Source: Treponema sp. | GTDB lineage: Bacteria; Spirochaetota; Spirochaetia; Treponematales; Treponemataceae | Assembly (NCBI GenBank): GCA_014803985.1 | Contig: JAAVAO010000015.1 | Span: 2,855 to 66,854 of the forward strand | Reading direction: 5' to 3' | DNA length: 64,000 nt | Part shown: positions 49,856 to 58,801 of the stretch, piece after piece | How positions within the stretch are numbered: position 1 is the first letter of the stretch | Layout of the letters: every line of letters starts with the position of its first letter | The notes under the pieces: model-generated | The model's database searches: none | Told to the model about the DNA's origin: nothing | Seen by the model: only the letters and a program-made list of their open reading frames with translations | Program-made: the position numbers and the translations under genes

Positions 49856-50803
49856 CTAGAAGTCGCCTTCAACATCTTTGATTACCGCTTTGAGGCAGTC
49901 CGAACTGTTGCGAAGTTTTGTAATTTCATCGTCTGTAATTTTTGGTTCAAGATGGCTTGTGATTCCCTTTGCATTGACAATAAGCGGAATGGAAAGACAA
50001 ACGTTGTTAATTCCATATTCTCCATCAAGATATGAAGAAAGGGTGAGGATTGAGTCTGTTCCATAGTTCAATTTGTCAACGAGAGAGCTTGTTGTAACGC
50101 CAATTCCATAGTTTGTCGCTTTTTTTGCGGCTATGATGATTCCGCCTGACTTTCTGATATACTCTTCAACATCATCTTTGTTAAAAGAAGGACCTTCAAC
50201 TTCGCGCAAAGATGAGGCGTATTGATCAACTGGTATAGAACCAATATTTGCAAGTGACCACGGAACAAACGATGAGTCTCCATGCTCTCCAAAAACATAG
50301 CCATGAACATTTTCTTGCGCAACTTTGCATGTTTCTGCAATTCTTGCTCTAAATCGTGCAGTGTCAAGCATAGTTCCTGTTCCCAAAATTCGTGACGCTG
50401 GAATTCCTGATGTCTTGACAAATTGATATGTCAATATGTCAACTGGATTTGCAACTATAATAAACAGCGCATTAGGAGCGGCCTTGGTGATTTCTGGAAT
50501 AATTGACTTCATAATGCCGACATTTGTTTTGACTAAATCAAGACGGCTCTGTCCAGGTTGTCTTCCAACTCCAGAAGTGATGATTACAATGTCCGAATCC
50601 TTTGCATCAGAGTAGTCTCCTGCGTGAACCCATACAGGTCCGAGGAACGGAGTTCCTTGATAAATATCCATTGCCTCTCCAGCCGCTCGATCTTTCGCAA
50701 TATCGATAAGAAGAATTTCAGATACGAGCTGTCTCAAGGTGAGAGCATACGCGATAGACGAGCCAACTTGACCTGCGCCAATGATAGTAATTTTGTTTGA
50801 CAT
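49856..50803 (-). CDS. L-lactate/malate dehydrogenase family, predicted malate-specific
   Basis: A 315-residue NAD-dependent 2-hydroxyacid dehydrogenase. G-A-G-Q-V-G-S (near 8) binds NAD, G-E-H-G-D-S-S holds the catalytic His and T-A-R-F-R the substrate Arg. The scaffold is lactate-dehydrogenase-like (Y-V-F-G-E-H-G-D-S-S-F-V-P-W-S). At the position of Gln102 (G-V-G-R-Q-P-G-Q-S-R) it has Arg (codon at 50561-50563), the residue that selects malate/oxaloacetate. It sits directly upstream of fumC. GGAGG precedes ATG 50803. I call it malate dehydrogenase-like; homologues are often named ldh. Confidence 0.85.
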   Translation of the reverse strand: MSNKITIIGAGQVGSSIAYALTLRQLVSEILLIDIAKDRAAGEAMDIYQGTPFLGPVWVHAGDYSDAKDSDIVIITSGVGRQPGQSRLDLVKTNVGIMKSIIPEITKAAPNALFIIVANPVDILTYQFVKTSGIPASRILGTGTMLDTARFRARIAETCKVAQENVHGYVFGEHGDSSFVPWSLANIGSIPVDQYASSLREVEGPSFNKDDVEEYIRKSGGIIIAAKKATNYGIGVTTSSLVDKLNYGTDSILTLSSYLDGEYGINNVCLSIPLIVNAKGITSHLEPKITDDEITKLRNSSDCLKAVIKDVEGDF

Positions 50804-50825
50804 TTTATACCTCCATAAAAAGAAC

Positions 50826-50841
50826 CTCGCCATTTCGCGAG
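50826..50841 (-). terminator. hairpin downstream of manA
   Basis: CTCGC (50826-50830) and GCGAG (50837-50841) pair around a 6-base loop, followed on the minus strand by GTTCTTTTTAT. It lies between manA and the dehydrogenase gene, so it probably ends manA transcription. Confidence 0.5.
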
Positions 50842-51067
50842 TTTTTATCTTATTTCGACAGTATTTTTATTCACTTTGAACTCAAAATGCAATTCAAGTG
50901 GATAATCAATTATACCCATTATAACTTATTTTTCAACTTATGTGAAATGAAATCTGTTGAATTTCAGCGAGAAAGCAAGAAAAATAATGAACGGTATATA
51001 AATTTATACATCTTAAAAAAGTGTCTATGCTGATTCGCAAGATTTGTATGCTTGGCAAAGCGTTTTG

Positions 51068-51871
51068 TCAATGCTTGCAGCAGATTTTTATAATCGAACA
51101 ATTTCCTTCGACTGTGATTTTTTCGCCAGGAAAAAGGGCGAATAGATTATTTTCTGTCAGCTTTTGTTTTTCATCTCCGCATTTTATAAATCCGCTTCCT
51201 TTCTCTATGAATAGAAGAATGCAATTTTCCGCAGTGTTTTCTCCTGAAACCAAAAAACTCCAGCCGCCATGTACAGTCTTTTTTTCAAGTGAAAAATAAT
51301 CGCAGTCAAATCGACTTTCAAGAGCAGTTATATTTGTTTGAGCGTTTTGAGAAATCGACTTTAAAGCCTTTTCTGTATGAATCTCTCTTCCTCGATTCCA
51401 ATCGTACAGACGGTAGGTTATGTCACAGGATTGTTGTACTTCAAGAAGGGTGAGTCCCTTGCCAATTGCATGAACGGTTCCAGCGGGAATAAAAATAAAG
51501 TCACCCTTTGAAACTTTTTGTCTCTTCAATAGTCCAATCAGTTGATTTTCCTTGAGTGCGCTTTCAATTTCCTCATTTGTATATTTTTTAGTAAATCCAT
51601 AAATAATTTCGGAATCGGATTCTGCATCCAGTACATACCAACATTCGGTTTTCCCCCTTGCATCACATCCCTCAAGAAGAATTGCATTTTTATCATCGGG
51701 ATGAACTTGCACGGAAAGAAAATCATCCGAGTGTATTATTTTTACAAGAAGTGGATATTCGCCGTTCAAACGATCAAAAAATTCCTTTTGCACCGCAGCT
51801 TTATGAGTGGATGCGATCCAAAGTTCATACCCCCAAATCTTATCAAGTCGTATAGGTTTTAACTGTACCAT
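51068..51871 (-). CDS. manA: type I mannose-6-phosphate isomerase
   Basis: A 267-residue cupin-fold enzyme. W-G-Y-E-L-W, H-S-D-D-F-L-S-V-Q-V-H-P-D-D (zinc ligands), K-T-E-C-W-Y-V-L, I-F-I-P-A-G-T-V-H-A-I-G and Y-R-L-Y-D-W-N-R are all standard. It interconverts mannose-6-phosphate and fructose-6-phosphate, feeding GDP-mannose synthesis or mannose use. The length is that of the shorter bacterial form. ATG 51871 is preferred because AGGA lies seven bases upstream; ATG 51877 is too close to it. Confidence 0.93.
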   Translation of the reverse strand: MVQLKPIRLDKIWGYELWIASTHKAAVQKEFFDRLNGEYPLLVKIIHSDDFLSVQVHPDDKNAILLEGCDARGKTECWYVLDAESDSEIIYGFTKKYTNEEIESALKENQLIGLLKRQKVSKGDFIFIPAGTVHAIGKGLTLLEVQQSCDITYRLYDWNRGREIHTEKALKSISQNAQTNITALESRFDCDYFSLEKKTVHGGWSFLVSGENTAENCILLFIEKGSGFIKCGDEKQKLTENNLFALFPGEKITVEGNCSIIKICCKH

Positions 51872-51917
51872 TTCCATATCCTCGCAATATTTGATTGCTT
51901 TATATTTTTCGACTCTC

Positions 51918-52398
51918 TAGTCACTTTTGGTAGCGAAGCGTACAAAAGTGAAAACGCAAGCCACAACCAATATTGTTTTAACAAGTGATTAAGGGTTGCT
52001 TTAATATCTTTTGTACCCCCCCCCTCCATAGTCAGTTTTGCAATGCAAAAGTGAAAACGCAACCACAACCAATTATTGTTTAACGAGTGATTATAGGTTG
52101 CGTTATATCTTTCGCACCCCCTAGTCAGTTTTGCAATGCAAAAGTGAAAACGCAAGCCAAAACCAATTATTGTTTAACAAGTGATTAAAGGTTGCTTTAA
52201 TATTTTTTTTGCCCCCCCCTAGTCAGTTTTGGTAGCGAAGCGTACAAAAGTGAAAACGCAACCACAACTAATTATTGTTTAACGAGTGATTATAGGTTGC
52301 TTTAATATCTTTCGCACCTCCCTAGTAAGTTTTGCAATGCAAAACTGAAAACGCAACCACAACCAATTATTGTTTAACGAGTGATTAAGGGTTGCGTT
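51918..52398. repeat. five-copy tandem array of about 93-111-bp units
   Basis: Units begin TAGTCA (or TAGTAA) at 51918, 52029, 52122, 52220 and 52323 and the array ends at 52398. Each unit has (a) a hairpin CACTTTTG or CAGTTTTG with either the 13-base loop GTAGCGAAGCGTA or the short loop AAT, (b) GAAAACGCAA, (c) C-A-A-C-C-A-A-T-T-A-T-T-G-T-T-T-A-A-C, (d) GTGATTA-A/T-A/G-GGTTGC pairing with the GCAACC before it, and (e) a C-rich end, with runs of 9 and 8 C in units 1 and 3. It fills the space between manA and ugd and runs into the ugd stop codon. Confidence 0.92.
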
Positions 52399-53582
52399 CA
52401 GTCTCTTGCAAAAATATCCCTCGTATAAACTTTATTCTCTACATCCTGTAAGTCCTCTGTAATTCTGTTTGCGATGATTATGTCGCATTCATTTTTAAAT
52501 TCAGAAAGATTTTTTGTCACTTTAGAATTGTAAAAGTCTTCACCGTTAAAGGTCGGTTCATAAACAATGACGGTAATGCCCTTTGCCTTTATTCTTTTCA
52601 TAATGCCCTGTATGGAGGACTGCCTGAAATTGTCAGAATTTGCTTTCATTGTGAGCCGATAAATGCCAACGATGTTTGGTTTTTTTGCAATTATTTGTTC
52701 TGCAATAAAATCCTTTCGTGTGGAGTTTGCCTCAACAATCGCGCTTATTAAATTTTCAGGAACATCTTTGAAATTTGCTTTGAGTTGCTTTGTGTCCTTC
52801 GGAAGACAGTAGCCGCCATATCCAAAAGACGGATTGTTGTAAAAGTTTCCGATTCTTGGGTCTAGGGAAACCCCCTCAATGATAGATTTTGTGTCGAGTC
52901 CGCGAAGTTCCGCATACGTGTCAAGTTCGTTGAAATATGCCACTCGGAGAGCCAAATAAGTGTTTGCAAACAGTTTTATTGCCTCTGCCTCTGTGCAATT
53001 CGGATGCAAAACCGTTATATCTTTTTTTATTGCTCCATTTTTTAATAGTGCGGCGAATTTTTCTGCATCGGCTTTGAGTTCTGGTCTTGACTTTGGAAAA
53101 CTCACTACAATTCGTGAAGGGTAGAGGTTGTCATAAAGGGCATGCCCTTCGCGCAAGAATTCAGGGCTAAAGATAATTTTTAAGTTTGGATATTGGGTGA
53201 GCAAAAAATCATTGTAGCCAACGGGCACTGTTGATTTGACAACTATGACAGATGAAGGCGTTGTTTCCTTTATAATTTCAATTACCGATTCAATTGAAGA
53301 GGTGTCAAAGTAGTTTTTTTCAGGGTCGTAATTTGTTGGCGTGGAAATGATTATAAAATCCGCCCCAGTGTATGCCGCTTTTGCATCTGTTGTGGCAGTA
53401 AGATTTAGTTTTTTCTCCGCAAGAAATGTCTCTATTTCCTTGTCCACGAGAGGAGATTTTTTTTCGTTTATCAATTTCACTTTTTCTTTATTGATGTCAA
53501 CTGCAAAAACTTCGTTGTTTTGCGCCAAAAGAATTGCGTTTGAAAGTCCAACATATCCTGTTCCCGCAACTGCTATTTTCAT
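52398..53582 (-). CDS. ugd: UDP-glucose/GDP-mannose 6-dehydrogenase family
   Basis: A 394-residue enzyme. Its start [13 protein letters not shown] gives the NAD-binding loop. [23 protein letters not shown] and [15 protein letters not shown] (containing the catalytic Cys) are the family signatures. It oxidises UDP-glucose to UDP-glucuronate, the likely substrate of the frameshifted epimerase at 9177. It matches the 24-residue stub at 10271. GAGGTAACAA gives the ribosome binding site. It follows the P83/100 gene after 28 bases. Confidence 0.93.
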   Translation of the reverse strand: MKIAVAGTGYVGLSNAILLAQNNEVFAVDINKEKVKLINEKKSPLVDKEIETFLAEKKLNLTATTDAKAAYTGADFIIISTPTNYDPEKNYFDTSSIESVIEIIKETTPSSVIVVKSTVPVGYNDFLLTQYPNLKIIFSPEFLREGHALYDNLYPSRIVVSFPKSRPELKADAEKFAALLKNGAIKKDITVLHPNCTEAEAIKLFANTYLALRVAYFNELDTYAELRGLDTKSIIEGVSLDPRIGNFYNNPSFGYGGYCLPKDTKQLKANFKDVPENLISAIVEANSTRKDFIAEQIIAKKPNIVGIYRLTMKANSDNFRQSSIQGIMKRIKAKGITVIVYEPTFNGEDFYNSKVTKNLSEFKNECDIIIANRITEDLQDVENKVYTRDIFARD

Positions 53583-53610
53583 TTGTTACCTCTTTGTGTA
53601 TTGTATCGTC

Positions 53611-55299
53611 TTATTTTTTTAACTTTAAGTCTGATTTGTTCAAAAGTTTTGACACTCCGTCTGAATCTGTCACTATGATATAGTCGCTTGCGATAGTGAC
53701 AGGCGTTCCACTTTTTACATTCACATCGGACTTTAATTTTAACTGAAGGTTTTGGTCGTATTTTGCAAGGGAAAAGTTTCCGTTGTCAACTATTACACAA
53801 TAGTAATTACCTTCATCTTGGATTAAAACGGAATTTTCAGAAACAGTTTCATTTGACTCTGCAATTATTTCCATTGTGTCCGTTGAAATGGCAACGAGCT
53901 TTATTGTTCCGTTATTATTGTTTTCACCTGCAATTGCAATAAATGTATCTCCCACTTGGAATAACGTTCTGTTCCTAATATAAGACACAGGCGAATTTTT
54001 TATCACTTCTCCAGTATTTGTATTTACCCTTACGATTTTAGAAAGGAGCGATGTTTCGTCAACAAGCGCAATTCCATAGACTGACGGAGCATTTTCATTT
54101 GCGATTTCATTTCTTGTAATAACTTGCTGATCTTTTGCGATAGTCTTTCGCTCTTCCTGCGCCTCCATATTTTTTTTGTCGCTTAAATTTTGCTCTTTTT
54201 GCGCTTCGGCTTTTGCTTCGTCAACCACTTGCTGTTGTTCATCTTCCGCTTGCTTTTGCTCTTCATAAGCCTCTTCCGCTTCGTCCGCCTCTTTTTGCGC
54301 CTGATCTGCTGCCGCTTGTGCCTCATCCGCCGCCGCCTGCGCTTCGTCTGCTTTTTCCTGTGCCTCTTTGTCATCAGGATTTTCGTCCGCTTCTTTTTTT
54401 GCTTCATCCGCTGCAATTTGAGCCGCTTCCGCCTCTTTTTGCGCCTCGTCCGCTGCCGCTTGAGCCGCTTCCGCCTCTTTTTTTGCTTCTTCGGTTTTCG
54501 CTTTTTCTTCGTTTAACTTTTCTTCCTCTTCAATTGAGTGCTTTTGGGCGGCTTCTGCACGACTTTGCGCCTCATCCGCTTCTCGCTCTTTTATATCAAC
54601 CATATCTTTTCTTGCATCAATGTTTTTGTCATCGTCTTCCTGCATTTTCTTGACAACTTCCCTGTCGCTAATTATAGAAGTGTCAACAGTACTCAAGTTT
54701 CCGTTCACTGCGTCATAAAGCGGAATTACAATTTGAGATGCACCTGGCCAGTCCTTGTAATTGACTGAAAGACCACAACTGCTCGGCGAAAGATTATCCA
54801 TGACAACTTTTTTGTATTTACTTTGCAGTTGCTGAATGTTTCCTCGATAAACGGCATTGTAAACGGTGATAAAAACGGCGATTGTTTCGGCATCGTTTTC
54901 AGAATATCCATAAGCTGATGATAGATATGACGCAATTATATGGCGAAGATTGTTTATATGGTCAACGGTTGCGTCTTTTCCAATTATAATTATGTCAGCA
55001 TCAAGCTTTTTTGTTTCCTCTGGATCAACTGCGTGGATTACAGAATAGCGCGCGTTTCCTGCTGTCGTTGATTTTTCTGGTGCTTTTGCAATTTCCACAC
55101 CCAAAGCACTTCCAATTCCCTTTATGCTTGAAAGAGAGTCAATTCTTGCATAAGGTCCAGTGTAGTTTATAAAAACGATTGTGTCAGTGCTTCCTGCACT
55201 TTTTAATTCGTCTTCATACACATCAAGTGAAAAAAGTGGCAGTGAAGCAAAAACGAAAAGCCCCGCAACAATAGATTTTCTCAATTTCATACAATTCAT
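53611..55299 (-). CDS. P83/100-family spirochete antigen
   Basis: A 562-residue secreted protein. A signal peptide (residues about 1-25, P-L-F-S-L) leads to an N-terminal globular part with N-Y-T-G-P and I-I-I-G-K-D. Residues about 220-370 are an almost pure Ala/Glu/Lys/Gln coiled coil with A-D-E-A-Q-A-A-A-D-E-A-Q repeats. A C-terminal beta-propeller-like part ends in K-K. This order matches the P83/100 antigen of Borrelia and Treponema, thought to be an envelope structural protein. GGGAG lies six bases before ATG 55299. It is followed closely by ugd on the same strand. Confidence 0.85.
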   Translation of the reverse strand: MNCMKLRKSIVAGLFVFASLPLFSLDVYEDELKSAGSTDTIVFINYTGPYARIDSLSSIKGIGSALGVEIAKAPEKSTTAGNARYSVIHAVDPEETKKLDADIIIIGKDATVDHINNLRHIIASYLSSAYGYSENDAETIAVFITVYNAVYRGNIQQLQSKYKKVVMDNLSPSSCGLSVNYKDWPGASQIVIPLYDAVNGNLSTVDTSIISDREVVKKMQEDDDKNIDARKDMVDIKEREADEAQSRAEAAQKHSIEEEEKLNEEKAKTEEAKKEAEAAQAAADEAQKEAEAAQIAADEAKKEADENPDDKEAQEKADEAQAAADEAQAAADQAQKEADEAEEAYEEQKQAEDEQQQVVDEAKAEAQKEQNLSDKKNMEAQEERKTIAKDQQVITRNEIANENAPSVYGIALVDETSLLSKIVRVNTNTGEVIKNSPVSYIRNRTLFQVGDTFIAIAGENNNNGTIKLVAISTDTMEIIAESNETVSENSVLIQDEGNYYCVIVDNGNFSLAKYDQNLQLKLKSDVNVKSGTPVTIASDYIIVTDSDGVSKLLNKSDLKLKK

Positions 55300-55547
55300 A
55301 AAACGCTCCCAATATTTATTGATACCAGCTGCGCCATTTGTGCAGTCTCCATTAACTCATAGTGCAAACTGTTTTAAATTGTGTACTAAATTATATATCG
55401 AAAATAAAAATTTATCTATAAGAAAAGGAAAATGATATTTCAAAAAGATGCATTCCTTGTTATAATATGTAAAAATATAAAAGGTAAACTGTTGAGTTTT
55501 ATACTTTATAATGTCCTGAATATAATGAAAAATAAATCGAGGTTCTT

Positions 55548-56627
55548 ATGGCGGAATTACAATATAGCGGAACGTATGAGGCGGCTTTAGAAACGAGCAA
55601 AAAAATTGAAGAGGATGTTTTAAAGAATCCAAAAAAATATCGTGTTTTAACAGGGGATAGGCCAACGGGTCGTCTGCACATAGGGCATTATTTTGGCTCT
55701 TTGCAAAATCGAGTGAGACTTTCAAAACTGGGAGTGCCAACTATGATTTTGATTGCAGACTATCAGGTTCTCACTGATCATGATGCATATCAGGAAATCA
55801 GTCAAAATACAAAGCAACTGGTAATTGATTATATTGCATCAGGAATAGAGCCTTCTGAAAATGTTTTGATTTTTCCGCATAGTTATATTCCAGAGGCAAA
55901 CCAACTGATGGTTCCATTTTTAACGCTTGTCACTAATGCGGAGCTTTCTCGAAATCCAACGGTAAAAGAAGAAATTCAATCGGCGGGACTGAAAAGTGTT
56001 AATGCTGGAATGTACACATATCCTGTTCATCAGGCTGTTGACATTTTATTTTGCAAGGGAAATGTAGTGCCTGTCGGAAAGGATCAACTTCCACATCTTG
56101 AAATCACAAGGACTATTGCCCGTCGTTTTAATGATAAATTCTGCAAAGACACAGAGCCTGTTTTTCCAGAGCCACAAGCACTTTTAAGTAAAACCCCGAA
56201 TATACTCGGACTTGATGGTTCTCAAAAAATGAGCAAAAGTAGGGGAAATGCGATTTTCATTAGTGCGACAGAGGACGAAACAGCACGACTTATAAAGAAG
56301 GCAAAAACTGACAGTGAACGCTGCATAACATATAATCCAGAAAGTCGTCCTGAAGTTGCAAATCTTTTGATGATCATTTCTCTTTGCACGGGGGAGACTC
56401 CCGAAAAAATTGCGGAACGCATTGGAAACGGTGGCGGCGGAATGCTAAAAAATGAACTGACTGTTGCATTGAATGAAACTTTAAAGCCAATTCGCCAAAA
56501 ACGCGCGGAATTGGAAAAAAATATGGCTTATATTCAAGATGTGTTGAATGCAAGCGTAAAGAAGGCTCGTGAAATTGCTGAAAAAACACTGCAAGAAGTG
56601 AGAGTGGCAATGAACATGGCAATTTAA
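55548..56627 (+). CDS. trpS: tryptophanyl-tRNA synthetase
   Basis: A 359-residue class Ic synthetase. HIGH is at 44-47 (G-R-L-H-I-G-H-Y), G-K-D-Q-L-P-H-L binds Trp, and K-M-S-K-S is at about 227-231. It charges tRNA-Trp with tryptophan. CGAGG precedes the ATG with suitable spacing, and TATAAT-like boxes are frequent upstream. It is transcribed opposite to the preceding genes. Confidence 0.97.
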   Translation: MAELQYSGTYEAALETSKKIEEDVLKNPKKYRVLTGDRPTGRLHIGHYFGSLQNRVRLSKLGVPTMILIADYQVLTDHDAYQEISQNTKQLVIDYIASGIEPSENVLIFPHSYIPEANQLMVPFLTLVTNAELSRNPTVKEEIQSAGLKSVNAGMYTYPVHQAVDILFCKGNVVPVGKDQLPHLEITRTIARRFNDKFCKDTEPVFPEPQALLSKTPNILGLDGSQKMSKSRGNAIFISATEDETARLIKKAKTDSERCITYNPESRPEVANLLMIISLCTGETPEKIAERIGNGGGGMLKNELTVALNETLKPIRQKRAELEKNMAYIQDVLNASVKKAREIAEKTLQEVRVAMNMAI

Positions 56628-56656
56628 AACGCGCTTGAACAAAACTGGTGAACAGT

Positions 56657-56819
56657 GGCGGAAGGTACATAGTTTTTCACTTTCTATCTCTCAACTTTCG
56701 CCTTCGGTTTTGTCTGTTGTGCTGCCAAAACTGACTAATAGTTTGTTATTGCCCTGCGACTGGAAATCGAGGAACAGAAAGTGGAAGAGTAATATATCTT
56801 CCGCCCTGTACCTTCCGCC
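56657..56819. repeat. 163-bp nested palindromic element between trpS and a convergent gene
   Basis: GGCGGAAGGTACA (56657-56669) pairs with TGTACCTTCCGCC (56807-56819). Inside, CACTTTC (56678-56684) pairs with GAAAGTG (56776-56782), and a GTTTTG/CAAAAC hairpin lies near 56708-56732. It separates two convergent genes, so it may act as a terminator, but its size and nesting suggest a small mobile palindrome. Confidence 0.75.
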
Positions 56820-56833
56820 GACACGCTAGACCA

Positions 56834-57859
56834 TTACTGAAACTGTATTCTGCATTCCTTTAAAAACTGTTTGAATTCATTTGTCAATTCTGCTTGAAGA
56901 ACAGCGGGCAGGGCAATTGCGTTTCCTTTTGGTGCTTCGAGTTTTTGTGCGTGCAAGAAAAATTCGGCAGATGGAATTTTTTTCGCGCCATAAGCCGTGT
57001 CACCAATTAAAGGGAGATGATGAAGAGCGGATTGCGCTCTTATTTGATGGGTGCGGCCAGTTTCTATTTTATATTGTATTACAGTTACGGGATTTGTTTT
57101 GTATTCACCATAAGCAAGAGGGGTGGCAGTTGTGAGGGCGCGTTTTGAGAAGTCGTTTTCTTTTTTTTGAGAGGCAAAAACCGTGTGAAATTGCTCACGT
57201 CTCTTTTTTATAGTATTTTTAGCGTCTTTTTTGCCATCGAAAATAAAATCTTCCCATCTGCTTTCTTCTTTTAAAATGCCGGATGCAATTCCGAGATATG
57301 ACTTATGAATTTTGTTATGAGAAAGAGCATCTAAAAACCAATGCGCCCCCCTTATGCTCCACGAAAAGGCGATCAGCCCGCTTGTGTATTTGTCAAGGCG
57401 GTGGACAGGTCCTGGGACAAAGGCAAGGGAAGTGTCCTTTGCGGTCATATCGAATAGGTGGCGAACTTCTTTCTCCAATGAATTCTCTTTTCCGTGCACA
57501 GGAACACCGCTTGGTTTGTTTAAAACTAATATATTCTCGTTTTGAAAAACTATGTTGTATGGAAATGAATAGTTGCTATGAGTTTCATTGTTTACTGGCT
57601 TTCCATTGTCATCTGAAATTACCGTGGACGCTGCGGCGGTAGCGTCTTCTTGAGAAACTAAAAAACGTGCAATTGTTATTTTATCTCCTGAAAATATATG
57701 GGTTTCAGGTGGCTTTTTTTTCCCGTTTACTTTTATAAAGCCTTTTCGTATTGCACTATAAATTCCTGAAAGATTTTGGGCGTTTATACATTTTCTGATG
57801 ATCCTATCAAGTCTTCTGTCATTGTCGTTTTCCGCCGCCGTGAATTCCAAAAACGTCAT
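56834..57859 (-). CDS. RluC/RluA-family pseudouridine synthase
   Basis: A 341-residue enzyme with an N-terminal S4 domain (D-R-R-L-D-R-I-I-R, I-R-K-G-F-I-K-V-N-G-K-K) and the catalytic domain: P-V-H-R-L-D-K-Y-T-S-G near 150 (catalytic Asp), and E-T-G-R-T-H-Q-I-R-A near 275. It is the third RluA-type gene in the window. Target probably 23S rRNA (RluC-like). The start ATG 57859 is weakly supported; a TATAAT lies only about ten bases upstream, so the transcript may have almost no leader. Confidence 0.85.
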   Translation of the reverse strand: MTFLEFTAAENDNDRRLDRIIRKCINAQNLSGIYSAIRKGFIKVNGKKKPPETHIFSGDKITIARFLVSQEDATAAASTVISDDNGKPVNNETHSNYSFPYNIVFQNENILVLNKPSGVPVHGKENSLEKEVRHLFDMTAKDTSLAFVPGPVHRLDKYTSGLIAFSWSIRGAHWFLDALSHNKIHKSYLGIASGILKEESRWEDFIFDGKKDAKNTIKKRREQFHTVFASQKKENDFSKRALTTATPLAYGEYKTNPVTVIQYKIETGRTHQIRAQSALHHLPLIGDTAYGAKKIPSAEFFLHAQKLEAPKGNAIALPAVLQAELTNEFKQFLKECRIQFQ

Positions 57860-58009
57860 ATTTGAATTATACAACAAAACGACGATAAAAGAAATAAAGG
57901 ATAGAAACCTTTTGTAATGATAGTCCAGTGAATACGATTTTATATTATTTTGGTTTTCTTCTATAGTTTAAGACTAGAAAAAAAAATGCATGAGTGGTAA
58001 ACTATATGT

Positions 58010-58489
58010 ATGTCAGAGACATTTATTGAACAAATAAGGGCGTTTCTTTTAAATCCTGTTATTTTGGCATGTGTTACAAGTTGGTTTTCCGCACAATTTA
58101 TAAAAACGGTCATAAACATTCTTTATGGAAGAATTCACAGTATCTTTGATTTGCTTGAAAATTTGATTTGGAAAACAGGCGGATTTCCGTCAAGTCATTC
58201 AGCATTGGTGTCCTCATTGGCAACAACCGTTGGATTTAGAAACGGAATGGGTTCTGATATTTTTATTTTATCGTTTTGTTTTTTTATGGTGACAATTCGA
58301 GATGCCGTTGGAGTGAGGCGTTCAAATGGCATTCAGGCAAAAAAAATAAATGAAATCGGTCGAATTCTTGACAACAAGAAAATAATTGAATATAAGCCGA
58401 TAAAAGAGGTGAATGGTCATACTCCGATGGAAGTGACAATTGGTTGTCTCCTCGGTTTTTTCATCGGTCTTGCGTTTTCGCTTTTTTAA
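58010..58489 (+). CDS. YuiD-like divergent PAP2 family membrane protein (DUF212)
   Basis: A 159-residue, three- or four-helix membrane protein. W-F-S-A-Q-F-I-K, G-G-F-P-S-S-H-S-A (motif with candidate catalytic His), R-D-A-V-G-V-R-R-S-N-G and G-H-T-P-M-E-V-T-I-G make it a divergent PAP2/DUF212 member (YuiD). PAP2 enzymes remove phosphate from lipid phosphates such as undecaprenyl pyrophosphate; for this branch the substrate is not certain. It precedes the tRNA pair. Confidence 0.9.
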   Translation: MSETFIEQIRAFLLNPVILACVTSWFSAQFIKTVINILYGRIHSIFDLLENLIWKTGGFPSSHSALVSSLATTVGFRNGMGSDIFILSFCFFMVTIRDAVGVRRSNGIQAKKINEIGRILDNKKIIEYKPIKEVNGHTPMEVTIGCLLGFFIGLAFSLF

Positions 58490-58527
58490 TTTTTTGAGGA
58501 TAAAACAAAAAAAGTGTACATAAACGA

Positions 58528-58556
58528 TTGACTATTTTTTTTCATTGTTCTAAAAT
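58528..58556 (+). promoter_or_regulatory. sigma-70 promoter of the tRNA-Thr/tRNA-Tyr pair
   Basis: TTGACT (58528-58533) and TAAAAT (58551-58556) are 17 bases apart and the first tRNA begins 21 bases later. Confidence 0.65.
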
Positions 58557-58576
58557 ATCTACATCAAATATGTTTT

Positions 58577-58649
58577 GCTGCCTTAGCTCAGCTGGTAGAG
58601 CACGTGATTTGTAATCTCGGGGTCGTGGGTCCAAATCCTACAGGCAGCT
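58577..58649 (+). tRNA. tRNA-Thr (anticodon TGT)
   Basis: 73-base cloverleaf: acceptor GCTGCCT/AGGCAGC, D-arm GCTC-AGCTGGTA-GAGC, and anticodon stem-loop CGTGA-TTTGTAA-TCTCG with one mismatch, anticodon TGT (Thr). T-arm GTGGG-TCCAAAT-CCTAC. No CCA encoded. Followed after five bases by tRNA-Tyr, surely on one transcript. Confidence 0.92.
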
Positions 58650-58654
58650 TTTTA

Positions 58655-58737
58655 GGGGAGTTTCCCGAGTGGTCAAAGGGGACAGACTGTAAATCTGCTG
58701 GCTTTCGCCTTCGTAGGTTCGAATCCTTCACTCCCCA
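58655..58737 (+). tRNA. tRNA-Tyr (anticodon GTA)
   Basis: 83-base class-II cloverleaf: acceptor GGGGAGT/ACTCCCC, anticodon stem-loop CAGA-CTGTAAA-TCTG giving GTA (Tyr), long variable arm GCTGGCTTTCGCC region, and T-loop GTTCGAATC. No CCA encoded. Confidence 0.95.
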
Positions 58738-58801
58738 AACGGGTTTTAAGATAGAGTTAGAAATCAATTCTAACTCTTTTTTTTAAAAGGGTGGATTTTT
58801 A

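Noticed and set aside
51859..52155. Minus-strand frame of 98 codons in the tandem array
   Set aside because: Its sequence is simply the array read in translation (repeated F-H-F-C-I-A-K-L-T) with no ribosome binding site; it is not a gene.
51918..52398. CRISPR array
   Set aside because: Units are about 100 bp, similar over their whole length and lack unique spacers, and no cas genes are present.
54190..54653. Plus-strand frames with Arg/Leu/Phe-rich proteins opposite the P83/100 gene
   Set aside because: They mirror the Ala/Glu/Lys coiled coil on the other strand and have no independent evidence.
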